A stretch of DNA of 64,000 nucleotides from Arthrobacter ramosus (GCF_039535095.1 NZ_BAAAWN010000001.1:248001-312000), one strand, 5' to 3'. Shown: positions 16,334-24,609, counted from the stretch's first letter. Translations and numbers: made by a program. The notes: generated from the sequence alone by a model not told the origin.

Positions 16334-17251
16334 CTAGACCAGGTTCTTGGACTTGAGCCAGTCCTGGGCGATTTGTCCCATGTCCTCGAACTTGGCGGTC
16401 CTGCCGTTCATCTGGATCAGATCATCGGTGGTCAACGCGGCGGACACCTTGTCCAGCACGCTCTTGACGGTGTCGCTGGCCTTCTTCTGGTTGATGATGG
16501 GAAAGACATTCTGGGCGGTGAACAGATTCTTGTTGTCCTCGAGGGGGACCAGATGGTTCTCGGCAATAGCCGGGTCCGTGCTGAAGAGGTCAGCTGCCTG
16601 TACCTGGCCGGAAAGGAGAGCGTTCAGCGTGAGCGGACCGCCGGCGTCGAGCGCTGAGAATTCCTTGAAGTCAAGGTTGTAAACGGACTTCAGTCCGGCA
16701 ACACCGTTGACGCGGGTCTTCCACTCCGGGGGGCCGCCGAGGACGAGATCCTTGGCAACCGGCTGGAGGTCGCTGATGGACTTCAGGTTGTACTTGTCGG
16801 CGATTTCCTTCTTTACGGTCAGGACGTCGTTGTCCTGTGCCTTGGAAGCCGTCAGCTGGGTTAGCCCTGACGGGATTTTGGTGCTCAGTTCCTTTGTCAC
16901 GTCGTCCGGTGACGAGGCCTTCGTGGCGGGGTCCAGGTATTGGAGGAGTGATCCGCTGTATTCGGGCATGAGGTCGATGGAACCGTCCTTCAGCGCGGGG
17001 ATGGTGACTTCGCGGCTGCCGATGCTGGGCTTTTCGGTGACCTTGACGCCCTTGGCCTTGAGGGCCTCGGCGTAGATCTTGGCAATGAGTTGGCTTTCCG
17101 GGAAGTCCGCGGAGCCGACGACGATGCTGTCCGTGGATACTGCGGCCTGGGAGTTGTTGTTGGAGGAACTCATGGGATCCCCGCCGCCACAAGCGCTCAG
17201 GGCGATGGCGGTGGCTGCCGCCAGGGCGAAACCGCTCAGGTACTTTTTCAT
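16334..17251 (-). CDS. ABC transporter substrate-binding lipoprotein, OpuC/ProX type
   Basis: A 305-residue lipoprotein with signal peptide and lipobox LSAC (Cys21), followed by the glycine-betaine/choline-type binding domain (IVVGSADFPESQLIAKIYAEALKAKGVKV..., IDLMPEYSGSLLQYLD). Proteins of this fold bind quaternary amines, but in some bacteria the hut-linked HutX of the same superfamily binds histidine. Because hutU follows after 45 bp and two permeases and an ATPase precede it, histidine or urocanate is the more likely ligand here. That is inference; the cage residues cannot be judged by eye. Confidence 0.85.
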   Translation of the reverse strand: MKKYLSGFALAAATAIALSACGGGDPMSSSNNNSQAAVSTDSIVVGSADFPESQLIAKIYAEALKAKGVKVTEKPSIGSREVTIPALKDGSIDLMPEYSGSLLQYLDPATKASSPDDVTKELSTKIPSGLTQLTASKAQDNDVLTVKKEIADKYNLKSISDLQPVAKDLVLGGPPEWKTRVNGVAGLKSVYNLDFKEFSALDAGGPLTLNALLSGQVQAADLFSTDPAIAENHLVPLEDNKNLFTAQNVFPIINQKKASDTVKSVLDKVSAALTTDDLIQMNGRTAKFEDMGQIAQDWLKSKNLV

Positions 17252-17360
17252 GTCAATTCTCTCTGGGGAGGGCCGTCGCAGGGCATGCGGTGGCCAAATG
17301 GGGGTTGGTTTTGCGGGTGCCGGGCAGGACGCCCGGCGCCGGATGAAACGGGAGAGTCGC

Positions 17361-18089
17361 TTAGACCGTGACAGGGGTGTTCACGGTGTCAGCCGCAGCG
17401 GCCGGGGCGGCCGCCTTGACTGTGCGCCGGGTCAGTCCGGGTGAGACGACCCTGCGGGTGATGAAGGCGAGCAATTGGTCGAAGAACAGGGCCAACAGCG
17501 CAACCAGCACGGCCCCGGCAACCATCTGGCTGTAGTCGTTCTGGGCCTTGCCGTCGATCAGCAGCCGTCCAAGGCCGCCGAGCGAAATGTACGCGGCGAT
17601 GGTCGCCGTCGAGATGATCTGCAGCAGTGCGCTGCGGACGCCGGACAGCATGAGGGGGAGCGAGCAAGGGAGCTGGATGTCCGTGAGGATCTTCATGGTG
17701 CGGAAGCCCATGCCCTTGGCGGCATCGACGGCGGCAGCATCCACCGCGCGGACGCCGGCATAAGTGTTGGTCAGGATGGGCGGGACCGCGAGGAGCACCA
17801 GGACAATGAGGCTCGGCAGGATATAGCCCATCTTGGACGGGAAAGCCGGCGAGATCAGCATCACCAGGAGGATCAGCAGGCCCACGCTGGGGAGGGCGCG
17901 GAGGGCGTTGGCCAGGCCTGCGATCATGAAGACACCCTTGCCTGTGACTCCGATGTAGATGCCGAGCGGAACTGCGATGATGGCCGCGACGACGAGGGCG
18001 ATGAGGGAATAGAGGAGGTGCTCCCCGATCAAGGTGGGGATGCCGTCGGCGCCGCTCCAGTGCGCGGGATTGAACAAATAGTTGATCAT
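17361..18089 (-). CDS. ABC transporter permease, OpuC/ProW type (second)
   Basis: A 242-residue inner-membrane subunit with five or six helices and the binding-protein-dependent permease EAA-like loop (VDAAAVDAAKGMGFRTMKILTDIQLPCSLPLMLSG). The start is the ATG at 18087-18089, which overlaps the stop of the preceding permease gene (ATGA); an upstream GTG/ATG in that gene would add 12 unlikely residues. It partners the 18086-18736 permease, the ATPase and the lipoprotein, forming a four-gene importer inside the hut operon. Confidence 0.87.
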   Translation of the reverse strand: MINYLFNPAHWSGADGIPTLIGEHLLYSLIALVVAAIIAVPLGIYIGVTGKGVFMIAGLANALRALPSVGLLILLVMLISPAFPSKMGYILPSLIVLVLLAVPPILTNTYAGVRAVDAAAVDAAKGMGFRTMKILTDIQLPCSLPLMLSGVRSALLQIISTATIAAYISLGGLGRLLIDGKAQNDYSQMVAGAVLVALLALFFDQLLAFITRRVVSPGLTRRTVKAAAPAAAADTVNTPVTV

Positions 18090-18736
18090 GATGCCACCAC
18101 CTTGGGGGTCCACGGTGTCAGCCACCGGTTGAGGAGGATGATCAGTCCGTCAAGGATCATTGCCAGGACCACGCAGAGGATGATGCCGGCGATGATCGGG
18201 GTGAAGAACCGCAACTGGAAGCCTTGGGTGAAGAGCGAGCCGAGCTGCGGGATACCTAGCAACGCTGCCACGGAAACGAGGCTCACGTTGGAGACCGCCG
18301 CGACGCGGAGCCCTGCGCTGATGACCGGGACGCCTACAGGAAGCTCCACTTTCACCAGGCTCTGGTACCCCCGGTAGCCCATGGCCTTGGCCGCTTGGAC
18401 TGTGTCTTCCGGTACGGAATCGAGGGCATCAGCCACCACGCGTACCAGCAGCGCCACGGTGTAGATGGTCAGTGCTGCCACGATGTTGAGCGGGTCCAGG
18501 ATCTTGGTGCCAAGGACCAGCGGCAACAAGACGAACAGGGCGAGGGACGGGACCGTGTACAGCAGGCCCGCCACGCCCACCAGAAGGGGATAGATCCGGC
18601 GGCTGCGGTGCGCCCACCAACCAAGGGGGAGTGCGATCAGCAGACCCAGGATGAGGGGAGTGACGGCGAGCAGCACATGCCAGCCGAGGAGGAAGACGAT
18701 GTTGTCGGACTGGCGGCCCAGCCATTCAAAGTTCAT
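18086..18736 (-). CDS. ABC transporter permease, OpuC/ProW type (first)
   Basis: A 216-residue permease subunit. Helices begin at about residue 15, and the EAA-type cytoplasmic loop reads VPEDTVQAAKAMGYRGYQSLVKVELPVGVPVISAG. It overlaps both neighbours by 4 bp (ATPase stop upstream, second permease start downstream), so the three are translated as one unit. Paired heteromeric permeases with a CBS-containing ATPase are typical of OpuC-like systems. Confidence 0.87.
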   Translation of the reverse strand: MNFEWLGRQSDNIVFLLGWHVLLAVTPLILGLLIALPLGWWAHRSRRIYPLLVGVAGLLYTVPSLALFVLLPLVLGTKILDPLNIVAALTIYTVALLVRVVADALDSVPEDTVQAAKAMGYRGYQSLVKVELPVGVPVISAGLRVAAVSNVSLVSVAALLGIPQLGSLFTQGFQLRFFTPIIAGIILCVVLAMILDGLIILLNRWLTPWTPKVVAS

Positions 18737-19839
18737 CGCGCCGTCTCCAAGTGCGGTTCCGCCTCGATCGCCTTGACGACGTCGGTGGCCGTCACTGTGC
18801 CGATGAGCTCGCCGTGTTCATTGACGACGACGCCGCGCCGGCTGGGGGAGGAAAGCGCTGCGTCGAGCAACTGGCGCATGGTCCCGGACGATGATGCGGA
18901 GGTGCCGCTGAGGTTAAGGTGCTCCCTCTTGAGTTCGCCCTTGATGAGATCGGCTTGTGCCCAGCCGAGCGGTTTCCGGCCGCCGTCGACCACCAGCACC
19001 CAGGCTCCTGTGGCCTTGCTCTGTGCCTCGGCGGCGGAGGCGCCAAGGGCGACCACAGCTTCTTCGGCAACAGCTACCGTGCCGGCCGCGTTGGTGAAAC
19101 CGAGGGAGCGGTAGCCACGGTCACGTCCGACGAAGTCGGCCACGAATTCGTCCGCCGGGGAAGTCAGCAGCTCCGACGGCGTCGCCATCTGGGCGAGCTT
19201 TCCGCCGACGCGCATCACGGCAACCTGGTCGCCGAGCTTGAGAGCCTCGTCGATGTCGTGGGTGACCATGATGATCGTCTTGCCGATCTCGCGCTGAAGC
19301 CGGAGGAATTCCTCCTGGAGCTGCGCGCGGACTACCGGGTCAACGGCGCTGAAGGGTTCGTCCATGAGCATGAAGGCCGGATCCGAAGCCAAGGCCCGGG
19401 CCACGCCCACGCGCTGCTGCTGTCCGCCCGACAACTGCCACGGGTAGCGCTTGGCGAAGCTCGCGGGGAGTCCGACGCGCTCCATGAGTTCGAGGGCTTT
19501 CATGCGGGCCTTCTGCCTGCTCTCGCCGAGAAGTACAGGCATTGTTGCCACGTTGTCGACGATGGTGCGGTGTGGGAAGAGGCCTGCGTGCTGGATGACG
19601 TAGCCGATCCGGCGGCGCAGCAGCGCTGCGTCCATGCCCGACGTCGGCTGGTCATCAAGGAAGATGGTTCCGCTGGTGGGTTCGATGAGCCGGTTGATCA
19701 TCCTCAGCGAAGTGGTCTTGCCACACCCGGACGGGCCAACCAGGATGGTCAACTTGCCGGTGGGCGCTTCGAGGTTCAGGCCGTCGACGGCGACCGTCCC
19801 GTCCGGGTACGCCTTGGTGACATTTTCGAACTTGATCAT
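18733..19839 (-). CDS. ABC transporter ATP-binding protein with CBS domain, OpuCA/ProV type
   Basis: A 368-residue ATPase. Walker A is GPSGCGKTT (about 36-44), the signature is LSGGQQQRVGVARAL, Walker B is FMLMDEPFSAVD, and the switch His is in IIMVTHDIDEALKLG. The C-terminal part carries a CBS region ending in GVVVNEHGELIGTVTATDVV; in OpuA-like systems this senses ionic strength or nucleotides. It overlaps iclR upstream and the permease downstream by 4 bp each. Quaternary-amine transport is the textbook call; context suggests histidine or urocanate. Confidence 0.9.
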   Translation of the reverse strand: MIKFENVTKAYPDGTVAVDGLNLEAPTGKLTILVGPSGCGKTTSLRMINRLIEPTSGTIFLDDQPTSGMDAALLRRRIGYVIQHAGLFPHRTIVDNVATMPVLLGESRQKARMKALELMERVGLPASFAKRYPWQLSGGQQQRVGVARALASDPAFMLMDEPFSAVDPVVRAQLQEEFLRLQREIGKTIIMVTHDIDEALKLGDQVAVMRVGGKLAQMATPSELLTSPADEFVADFVGRDRGYRSLGFTNAAGTVAVAEEAVVALGASAAEAQSKATGAWVLVVDGGRKPLGWAQADLIKGELKREHLNLSGTSASSSGTMRQLLDAALSSPSRRGVVVNEHGELIGTVTATDVVKAIEAEPHLETAR

Positions 19840-20522
19840 TTCTTTTCCATGCTTTCCTGGGGCACTTCATGGTTTCCGGAGGGTTCCACGAGGATGTTGT
19901 TCGCCACCCTCGCCAGTTCCTCGCCAAATGTCTGGGCCTTCGCCTCGTCCAAGCGGTAGCTCGGCACGACAATGCTGAGGGCTGCCACGGTGCGGCCGCC
20001 GATCACAATGGGTGCGGCGACGGCCGTGATGTCGTCTTCTACGCCGCTCCGCACGATGGCGAAGCCGCGGCCGTTCTGCCCGCCGGTAAGGACCTTCCCA
20101 GCGGCGGATCCTTCCAGCGGAATGCTCCTGCCGACCCAGCTGGTGTGCCGGACAGAGCGGGTTCCTTCGACTATGGCGATGTAGATTCCGGTTTCCCCAG
20201 GACCAGGAATGCTCAAATAGCAGGACTCGCCTGTTTCGGCCACCAGCCTCTTCATATGCGGCGCGCACAGAGATACGAGGGATTCCTGTCCCAGCGCGAG
20301 TGCTCCCAACTGGATCACGCTGGCACCGGGACGGAAGTTTCCGCTCGGGTCCCGCTTCACGAAGCCGCTGCCCTCCAGCGTGCGGAGAAGGCGGAGTGCG
20401 GTGCTGGCCGACAAGTCAACAACGCGTGCGGCGTCACTCAAGCTGATGGCGCCATCGGTACAGACCGCGCTCAGGAGGGCCAACGCCCTTTCGACCGTCC
20501 GGGTGGAAGAGTCTGCTGCCAC
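19836..20522 (-). CDS. IclR-family transcriptional regulator of the hut locus
   Basis: A 228-residue IclR regulator. The N-terminal winged helix (TRTVERALALLSAVCTDGAISLSDAARVVDLSASTALRLLRTLEGSGFV) is followed by the effector domain (YLSIPGPGETGIYIAIVEGTRSVRHTSWVGRSIPLEGSAAGKVL). I chose the GTG at 20520-20522 with AAAGCAGG upstream; an in-frame ATG at 20588 would add 22 residues reading through the conserved promoter-like element. It is the first gene of the leftward hut/ABC operon and is divergent from the M20-hutF pair, so it probably controls both. Urocanate or a later intermediate is a likely effector (inference). Confidence 0.88.
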   Translation of the reverse strand: MAADSSTRTVERALALLSAVCTDGAISLSDAARVVDLSASTALRLLRTLEGSGFVKRDPSGNFRPGASVIQLGALALGQESLVSLCAPHMKRLVAETGESCYLSIPGPGETGIYIAIVEGTRSVRHTSWVGRSIPLEGSAAGKVLTGGQNGRGFAIVRSGVEDDITAVAAPIVIGGRTVAALSIVVPSYRLDEAKAQTFGEELARVANNILVEPSGNHEVPQESMEKK

Positions 20523-20561
20523 TGACTGACCTGCTTTCAAGTGGTCTGGATCACCATGTCT

Positions 20562-20600
20562 TGCCACTAAGTAAAAATGAACTTTCATCGAATGGCAAGA
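20562..20600 (-). promoter_or_regulatory. Promoter/operator copy 1 (iclR side)
   Basis: Read toward iclR, this 39-bp element contains TTGCCA, a 17-nt spacer and TTTACT, followed by TAGTGGCA. It aligns without gaps with the element at 20707-20745 (31 of 39 identical). The segment also contains CTTGCCA...TGGCAAG, an interrupted inverted repeat. Likely both promoter and IclR operator. Confidence 0.6.
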
Positions 20601-20706
20601 GATTTCGTGAAATTACCTGAGATTCCGGGATTTGAGACGCCCAATGGGAACAAGCCGTTTCGGCCGTGTTTCAGGACTGTTAATTGTCATGGTTCTGCAC
20701 TCGGGG

Positions 20707-20745
20707 TCTTGTCATTGGATGACATGTGGTTTTTACTTGGTGGCA
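20707..20745 (+). promoter_or_regulatory. Promoter/operator copy 2 (M20-hutF side)
   Basis: Read toward the M20 gene: TTGTCA, 17-nt spacer, TTTACT, then TGGTGGCA, ending 23 nt before the GTG at 20769. The 16 bases TTTTTACTTGGTGGCA differ at one position from the iclR-side copy, and both copies point toward their own gene. Confidence 0.6.
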
Positions 20746-20768
20746 GTCTTCATTAATCGGAGGAACAC

Positions 20769-21968
20769 GTGGAAACCGTCAATCAGCTCCTTGGCTCAAT
20801 CAAGGACGTGGGCCGCGATGCGGTGCGCGGAGGATACTCAAGGGCTGTCTACTCGACGCCCGAGCTCGACCTCAGGCAGTGGTTCATCGAACAAGCCCAA
20901 CAGCGCGGCCTCGGAGTCGAAACCGACCGCAACGGCATTATCTGGGCCTGGTGGGGAAAGCCCCAGGACGGTGCGCTTGTCACTGGCAGCCACCTCGACT
21001 CCGTCCCGGGAGGAGGGGCCTTTGATGGGCCGCTTGGCGTCGCGTCCGCACTCACCGCCGTCGATGTCCTCGTTTCCCGCGGTCTCGAGCCGGGGCGTTC
21101 CCTGGCCATCACGGTCTTCCCGGAAGAGGAAGGATCCCGCTTTGGCGTGGCCTGCTTGGGCTCGCGGCTCCTGACCGGTGCCATCGACGTCGACAAGGCG
21201 CTGAACCTGCGCGACGTCGACGGCAACACTTTCGCCGACGTCGCCCGGCGCAATGGTCTGGATCCCCGGCACGTCGGTCCAGATCCGGAAGCCATGGCCC
21301 GAATCGGCGACTTCGTCGAACTGCATGTGGAACAGGGAAAGGGACTGGGCCAAGGCGGGCCGGCCATCGCCGTCGGAAGCTCCATCCTGGGCCACGGCCG
21401 CTGGAAGCTCAGCGTCAGCGGCCAAGGCAACCATGCCGGGACCACTCTCATGGCCGACCGCGCCGATCCGATGGTCGCGGCCGCGCAGATCGTTGTTGCC
21501 GTCCGCGACACTGCGGCGGGGCAACCGGATGCCAGAGCCACAGTCGGGCGCTTGACTCCGGTTCCCGGCGGCACCAACGTGATTGCCTCCCGCGTCGATC
21601 TGTGGCTTGACGCCCGCCATCCCGACGACGCCGTGACGGCGCAACTGATCGAATCGATTTACAGCGCGGCCCGGGAAATCGCGGCAGGGGAGGGATGCGC
21701 CGTCACCCTCACTGAGGAGTCCTACAGCGATACCGTGCATTTTGATCCCGTCCTCAGCCGACGCATCGGGGAGCTTCTGCCGGGCGCGCCGGTGCTGGCA
21801 ACCGGCGCCGGGCACGACGCCGGAGTCTTGGCTGGACATGTCCCCTCGGCGATGCTTTTCGTCCGCAACCCGAGCGGAATCTCGCATTCCCCGGAAGAAT
21901 ACGTGGCCGACGAGGACGCCTCGGCCGGCGCCGCTGCCCTCGCGGACGTTCTGGAGGGACTCCTGTGA
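20769..21968 (+). CDS. M20-family amidohydrolase (allantoate amidohydrolase / N-carbamoyl amino acid hydrolase type)
   Basis: A 399-residue dinuclear-metal hydrolase of the AllC/carbamoylase group. Metal and catalytic residues are visible: His75 in GSHLDSVPGGGAFDGPLG with Asp86, Glu120/Glu121 in FPEEEGSRFG, HVEQG near 185, and the C-terminal AGHDAG with SPEEY. The dimerisation insert reads SGQGNHAGTTLMADRADPM. The start is GTG after CGGAGGAACAC. Its stop overlaps the hutF start (GTGA), so the two are coupled. HutF makes N-formylglutamate, and no hutG is nearby, so this enzyme may do the deformylation step. Allantoate or carbamoyl-amino-acid hydrolysis is the alternative. Confidence 0.85.
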   Translation: METVNQLLGSIKDVGRDAVRGGYSRAVYSTPELDLRQWFIEQAQQRGLGVETDRNGIIWAWWGKPQDGALVTGSHLDSVPGGGAFDGPLGVASALTAVDVLVSRGLEPGRSLAITVFPEEEGSRFGVACLGSRLLTGAIDVDKALNLRDVDGNTFADVARRNGLDPRHVGPDPEAMARIGDFVELHVEQGKGLGQGGPAIAVGSSILGHGRWKLSVSGQGNHAGTTLMADRADPMVAAAQIVVAVRDTAAGQPDARATVGRLTPVPGGTNVIASRVDLWLDARHPDDAVTAQLIESIYSAAREIAAGEGCAVTLTEESYSDTVHFDPVLSRRIGELLPGAPVLATGAGHDAGVLAGHVPSAMLFVRNPSGISHSPEEYVADEDASAGAAALADVLEGLL

Positions 21969-23311
21969 GCGGGTTCTGGTGTGAGACCGCCTTGGTGAAC
22001 GCCGACGGCGGCAGCGCTGTTGTAGCCGCCGGTGTTCGGCTGGAAGTGCACGAGGGCCGCATCTCTGCGATCTCCACCGCGGTCCAGCCCGAAACCGGTG
22101 ACCAGACATTGAACGGCGTCGTCTTCCCCGCCGCGGCCAACGCCCATTCGCACGCTTTTCACCGGATCCTGCGCGGACGGACGCATGACGGGCGCGGTGA
22201 CTTCTGGGTCTGGCGGGAGCAAATGTACCGGAGCGCCGCGGAACTTACCCCGGAGAAATACGAGAAGCTCGCCACGGCAGTCTTCACCGAAATGGTGGTC
22301 TCGGGCTTCAGCAGCGTGGCCGAGTTCCACTACGTCCACCACCAGCCAGAAGGAACGCCATACCCGGAGCCGCACGCGATGGAACTGGCGTTGGCCAGGG
22401 CGGCCATGGCGACCGGGATTCGTCTGACATTGCTGGACACCCTGTACCTCGCGGGAGGCATCGGGACGCCGCTCAGCCCGGAACAGGCACGGTTTGGCGA
22501 CGCCGATGCCCAAGCCTGGTTGGATCGGCTCGCGTCACTGCGGGCCGAGGTGGTGCGGAGCTTTCCGCCGGAAATGGTTGGTGTGGGGGCCGCACTGCAT
22601 TCCGTCCGCGGAGTGCCCGAGGAGGCGCTCAAGACCGTCGCACAGCAACTGCCTGCCGATATCCCGCTCCACATCCACCTCAGCGAACAACCGGCCGAGA
22701 ACGAGGCGTGCCTGCAGGCCTATGGCGTCACCCCCGCTGGACTCCTTGCCCGGCACGGCCTGGTGTCCCGGCGGCTCTCCGCCGTCCACGCGACCCACCT
22801 GACGCCGGAAGACATCCAGCTCCTCGGGGATGCGGGAGCCACGGTGGTGATGTGTCCCAGCACTGAAGCCGATCTCGCCGACGGGATCGGACCGGCACGC
22901 GCACTGTCCGACGCCGGCTCGACCATCGCGTTGGGCACCGACCAACACGCCGTGATCGATCCCTGGGTTGAAATGCGCACCTTGGAACACGGAGAACGCC
23001 TCGGCTCCGGCCAGCGGGGCAGGTTCTCACCCCAGGAACTGCTGCACGCGGCCACCATCGGCGCAACCGCATCCATGGCCACGCCCATTGCGTCGGCGCT
23101 GGAAGTCGGCGCAATCTGCGACCTCATGGCCGTGGCTCCGGATTCGGTGCGGACCGCCGGTTCCATGCCCCAGCAGTTCGCGTTCAGCGCGACGGCGAGC
23201 GACGTCACCGCCGTCGTGATCGCTGGCGAACTGGTGGCTTCGAACGGCGTCCATGTTCGGCTGGGTTCTCCGGGGAGCCTGCTCACCGAGGCGTTGAAGG
23301 AGTTTTCCTGA
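21965..23311 (+). CDS. hutF: Formimidoylglutamate deiminase
   Basis: A 448-residue amidohydrolase-superfamily protein. It deaminates N-formimino-L-glutamate to N-formyl-L-glutamate plus ammonia, the five-step branch of histidine degradation. Metal-site motifs are His61/His63 in NAHSHAFHR, a His in LHIHLSEQPAENE, a His in AVHATHL, and Asp in GTDQHAVIDPW. The HutF-type substrate segment AEFHYVHHQPEGTPY is present. It begins at GTG overlapping the M20 stop. The expected upstream enzyme HutI (imidazolonepropionase) is not encoded in this window. Confidence 0.92.
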   Translation: MSGFWCETALVNADGGSAVVAAGVRLEVHEGRISAISTAVQPETGDQTLNGVVFPAAANAHSHAFHRILRGRTHDGRGDFWVWREQMYRSAAELTPEKYEKLATAVFTEMVVSGFSSVAEFHYVHHQPEGTPYPEPHAMELALARAAMATGIRLTLLDTLYLAGGIGTPLSPEQARFGDADAQAWLDRLASLRAEVVRSFPPEMVGVGAALHSVRGVPEEALKTVAQQLPADIPLHIHLSEQPAENEACLQAYGVTPAGLLARHGLVSRRLSAVHATHLTPEDIQLLGDAGATVVMCPSTEADLADGIGPARALSDAGSTIALGTDQHAVIDPWVEMRTLEHGERLGSGQRGRFSPQELLHAATIGATASMATPIASALEVGAICDLMAVAPDSVRTAGSMPQQFAFSATASDVTAVVIAGELVASNGVHVRLGSPGSLLTEALKEFS

Positions 23312-23343
23312 GGCGCTTTTCCTCAGGCGCGCCACGCCTGGGC

Positions 23344-23441
23344 GTCACGCCGAGCAAGTTTTTGGAGGCGCCGCCGGCGCTCCACCCCGGAATTCCGGGG
23401 CGCTTGGATGCCGAAGCCGCCAAAAGATTGCGTGGCGTGAC
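23344..23441. repeat. 98-bp palindromic element, copy A
   Basis: Ends are inverted repeats, GTCACGCCGAGCAAGTTTTTGG on the left and the complement of GTCACGCCACGCAATCTTTTGG (right end 23420-23441), matching at 18 of 22. The interior holds a perfect 16-bp palindrome, CCCCGGAATTCCGGGG, at 23385-23400. Copy B at 45302-45399 has the same length, ends and internal palindrome offset. It lies between hutF and an aldolase remnant. It resembles a MITE or REP-type element; no target duplication is evident. Confidence 0.75.
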
Positions 23442-23456
23442 AGCCATGCGGCCACC

Positions 23457-23879
23457 ATGCCCAGCCAACTGACGAACCGCCTTGGCGCTTGGCTCACTTT
23501 TCTGGATGCGCACGGCATAGAAGGCTTGTCCGGCAGTGGATTCGACTGGATCGGCATCGACCTGCAACACGGCACTGCCACCCTGGACGGACTTCCGGGG
23601 TTGCTCCGCGCGTGCGAACTCAACCGTACGCCTGCTCTGGTGCGCACGTCCGGGCACAGCGCGGCTGAGATCGGCCGTGCCCTCGACGCCGGAGCGGCCG
23701 GCGTCGTCGTCCCCATGGTCGAGTCCGCGGCCCAAGCCGCGGCGATTGCCGATGCCTGCACCTTTCCGCCAGCGGGTGTCCGCAGTTCCGGGGCTTCACG
23801 ATCTGCGATCGCGGCGCCTTCGCTGCTTCAGCCCGAAGGGAAAGTGCTGTGCCTGGCCCTTTCGCTCGCACCGGAATAG
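23457..23879 (+). pseudogene. Remnant of an HpcH/HpaI-family aldolase
   Basis: 140 residues match the first part of an HpcH/HpaI aldolase (normally about 250): FDWIGIDLQHGTATLDGLPGLLRA, RTSGHSAAEIGRALDAGAAGVVVPMVES, PPAGVRSSGASRSA. The following PMIET metal-binding half is missing. The sequence jumps from VLCL to ALSLAPE and stops, which looks like an internal deletion joined to a shortened end. The 98-bp element ends 16 bp upstream of the ATG, so the native promoter has probably been lost as well. The product is most likely inactive. Confidence 0.65.
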
Positions 23880-23889
23880 GCTCACCGAC

Positions 23890-24609
23890 TCAGACGCTGC
23901 GGGCCTTCACCGGCGGACGCATGTATGTGGTGCGGCTTGGCCGCACGCCCAGCCGGACGCTGCTTTCGAGCCAGCTGACAGCGGCACCGGTGGGATCCAC
24001 CACCGGTACGTACGTGCCGTTCTCTTCCAGCCGACGCTGAAGTGCAGCAGCCACCCCAAGCATTCCGGTGCAACCGAGCACAATGACATCGGCCTCGCCC
24101 TTGGCTACGGCCTCGGAGGCCTCCGCATGGAGGCGGTCCAGGAGCAGTTCGTGGTCCTCCAGACCGAGCACCGGCAAGTCCACAACGCGGATGCAGCCGA
24201 TCCGCTCGCTCAAGCCGTACCGCCGGGTGAGGCTGCGCAGCATCGGCAAGACGTTGGGGAGCACAGTGATGATGCCGACCCTTTCGCCCAAGCTCAATGC
24301 GTGGAGGACTGCCGGTTCGAAGCCGCCAACCACCGGGTAGTCCGCAATTTCCCGCGCCGCGTGCACCGCCGGATCGCCGAAGCAGGTAACAAACACGGCA
24401 TCGACGCCGTCGCTGCTTGCCTCGTCGATCCGGTCGAGGATGCCCGGTGCGGCGAGGGCTTCGTCGTACTCGGACTCGATGCTTGCTGTACCGCGGGCCA
24501 GGGCGACGACGTCGAAGGTCGTCCCGTGAGAAACCCAGGCGGTGATCTCAGCCCCGACCGACTGGGCAAAGGTGTCGCCGATGACGGGGACTATGACTCG
24601 AAGATGCAT
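23890..24609 (-). CDS. Aspartate/glutamate (hydantoin) racemase family protein
   Basis: A 239-residue cofactor-independent racemase-fold protein, closest to hydantoin racemases and related Asp/Glu racemases. The two catalytic cysteines are visible in FVTCFGDPAVHAARE (about 74) and VLGCTGMLGVA (about 178). The C-terminus VVDPTGAAVSWLESSVRLG is also typical. The ATG at 24607-24609 follows a near-perfect AGGAGGA. It is the last gene of the leftward hydantoinase/DUF917 operon, 124 bp after the PucR regulator, and may equilibrate enantiomers of the cyclic substrate. It converges on the aldolase remnant. Confidence 0.85.
   Translation of the reverse strand: MHLRVIVPVIGDTFAQSVGAEITAWVSHGTTFDVVALARGTASIESEYDEALAAPGILDRIDEASSDGVDAVFVTCFGDPAVHAAREIADYPVVGGFEPAVLHALSLGERVGIITVLPNVLPMLRSLTRRYGLSERIGCIRVVDLPVLGLEDHELLLDRLHAEASEAVAKGEADVIVLGCTGMLGVAAALQRRLEENGTYVPVVDPTGAAVSWLESSVRLGVRPSRTTYMRPPVKARSV

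Noticed and set aside
14420..16657. Very long open frame (745 codons) on the plus strand opposite hutU
   Set aside because: It is the mirror of hutU in a GC-rich genome: composition is Gly/Val/Asp/Leu-biased without any family motif, while the opposite strand encodes near-invariant urocanase signatures.
16334..19839. Straight annotation as glycine betaine/choline importer ProXWV
   Set aside because: The family match is real, but the tight operon with iclR and hutU makes a histidine/urocanate role more likely; the substrate is left open.
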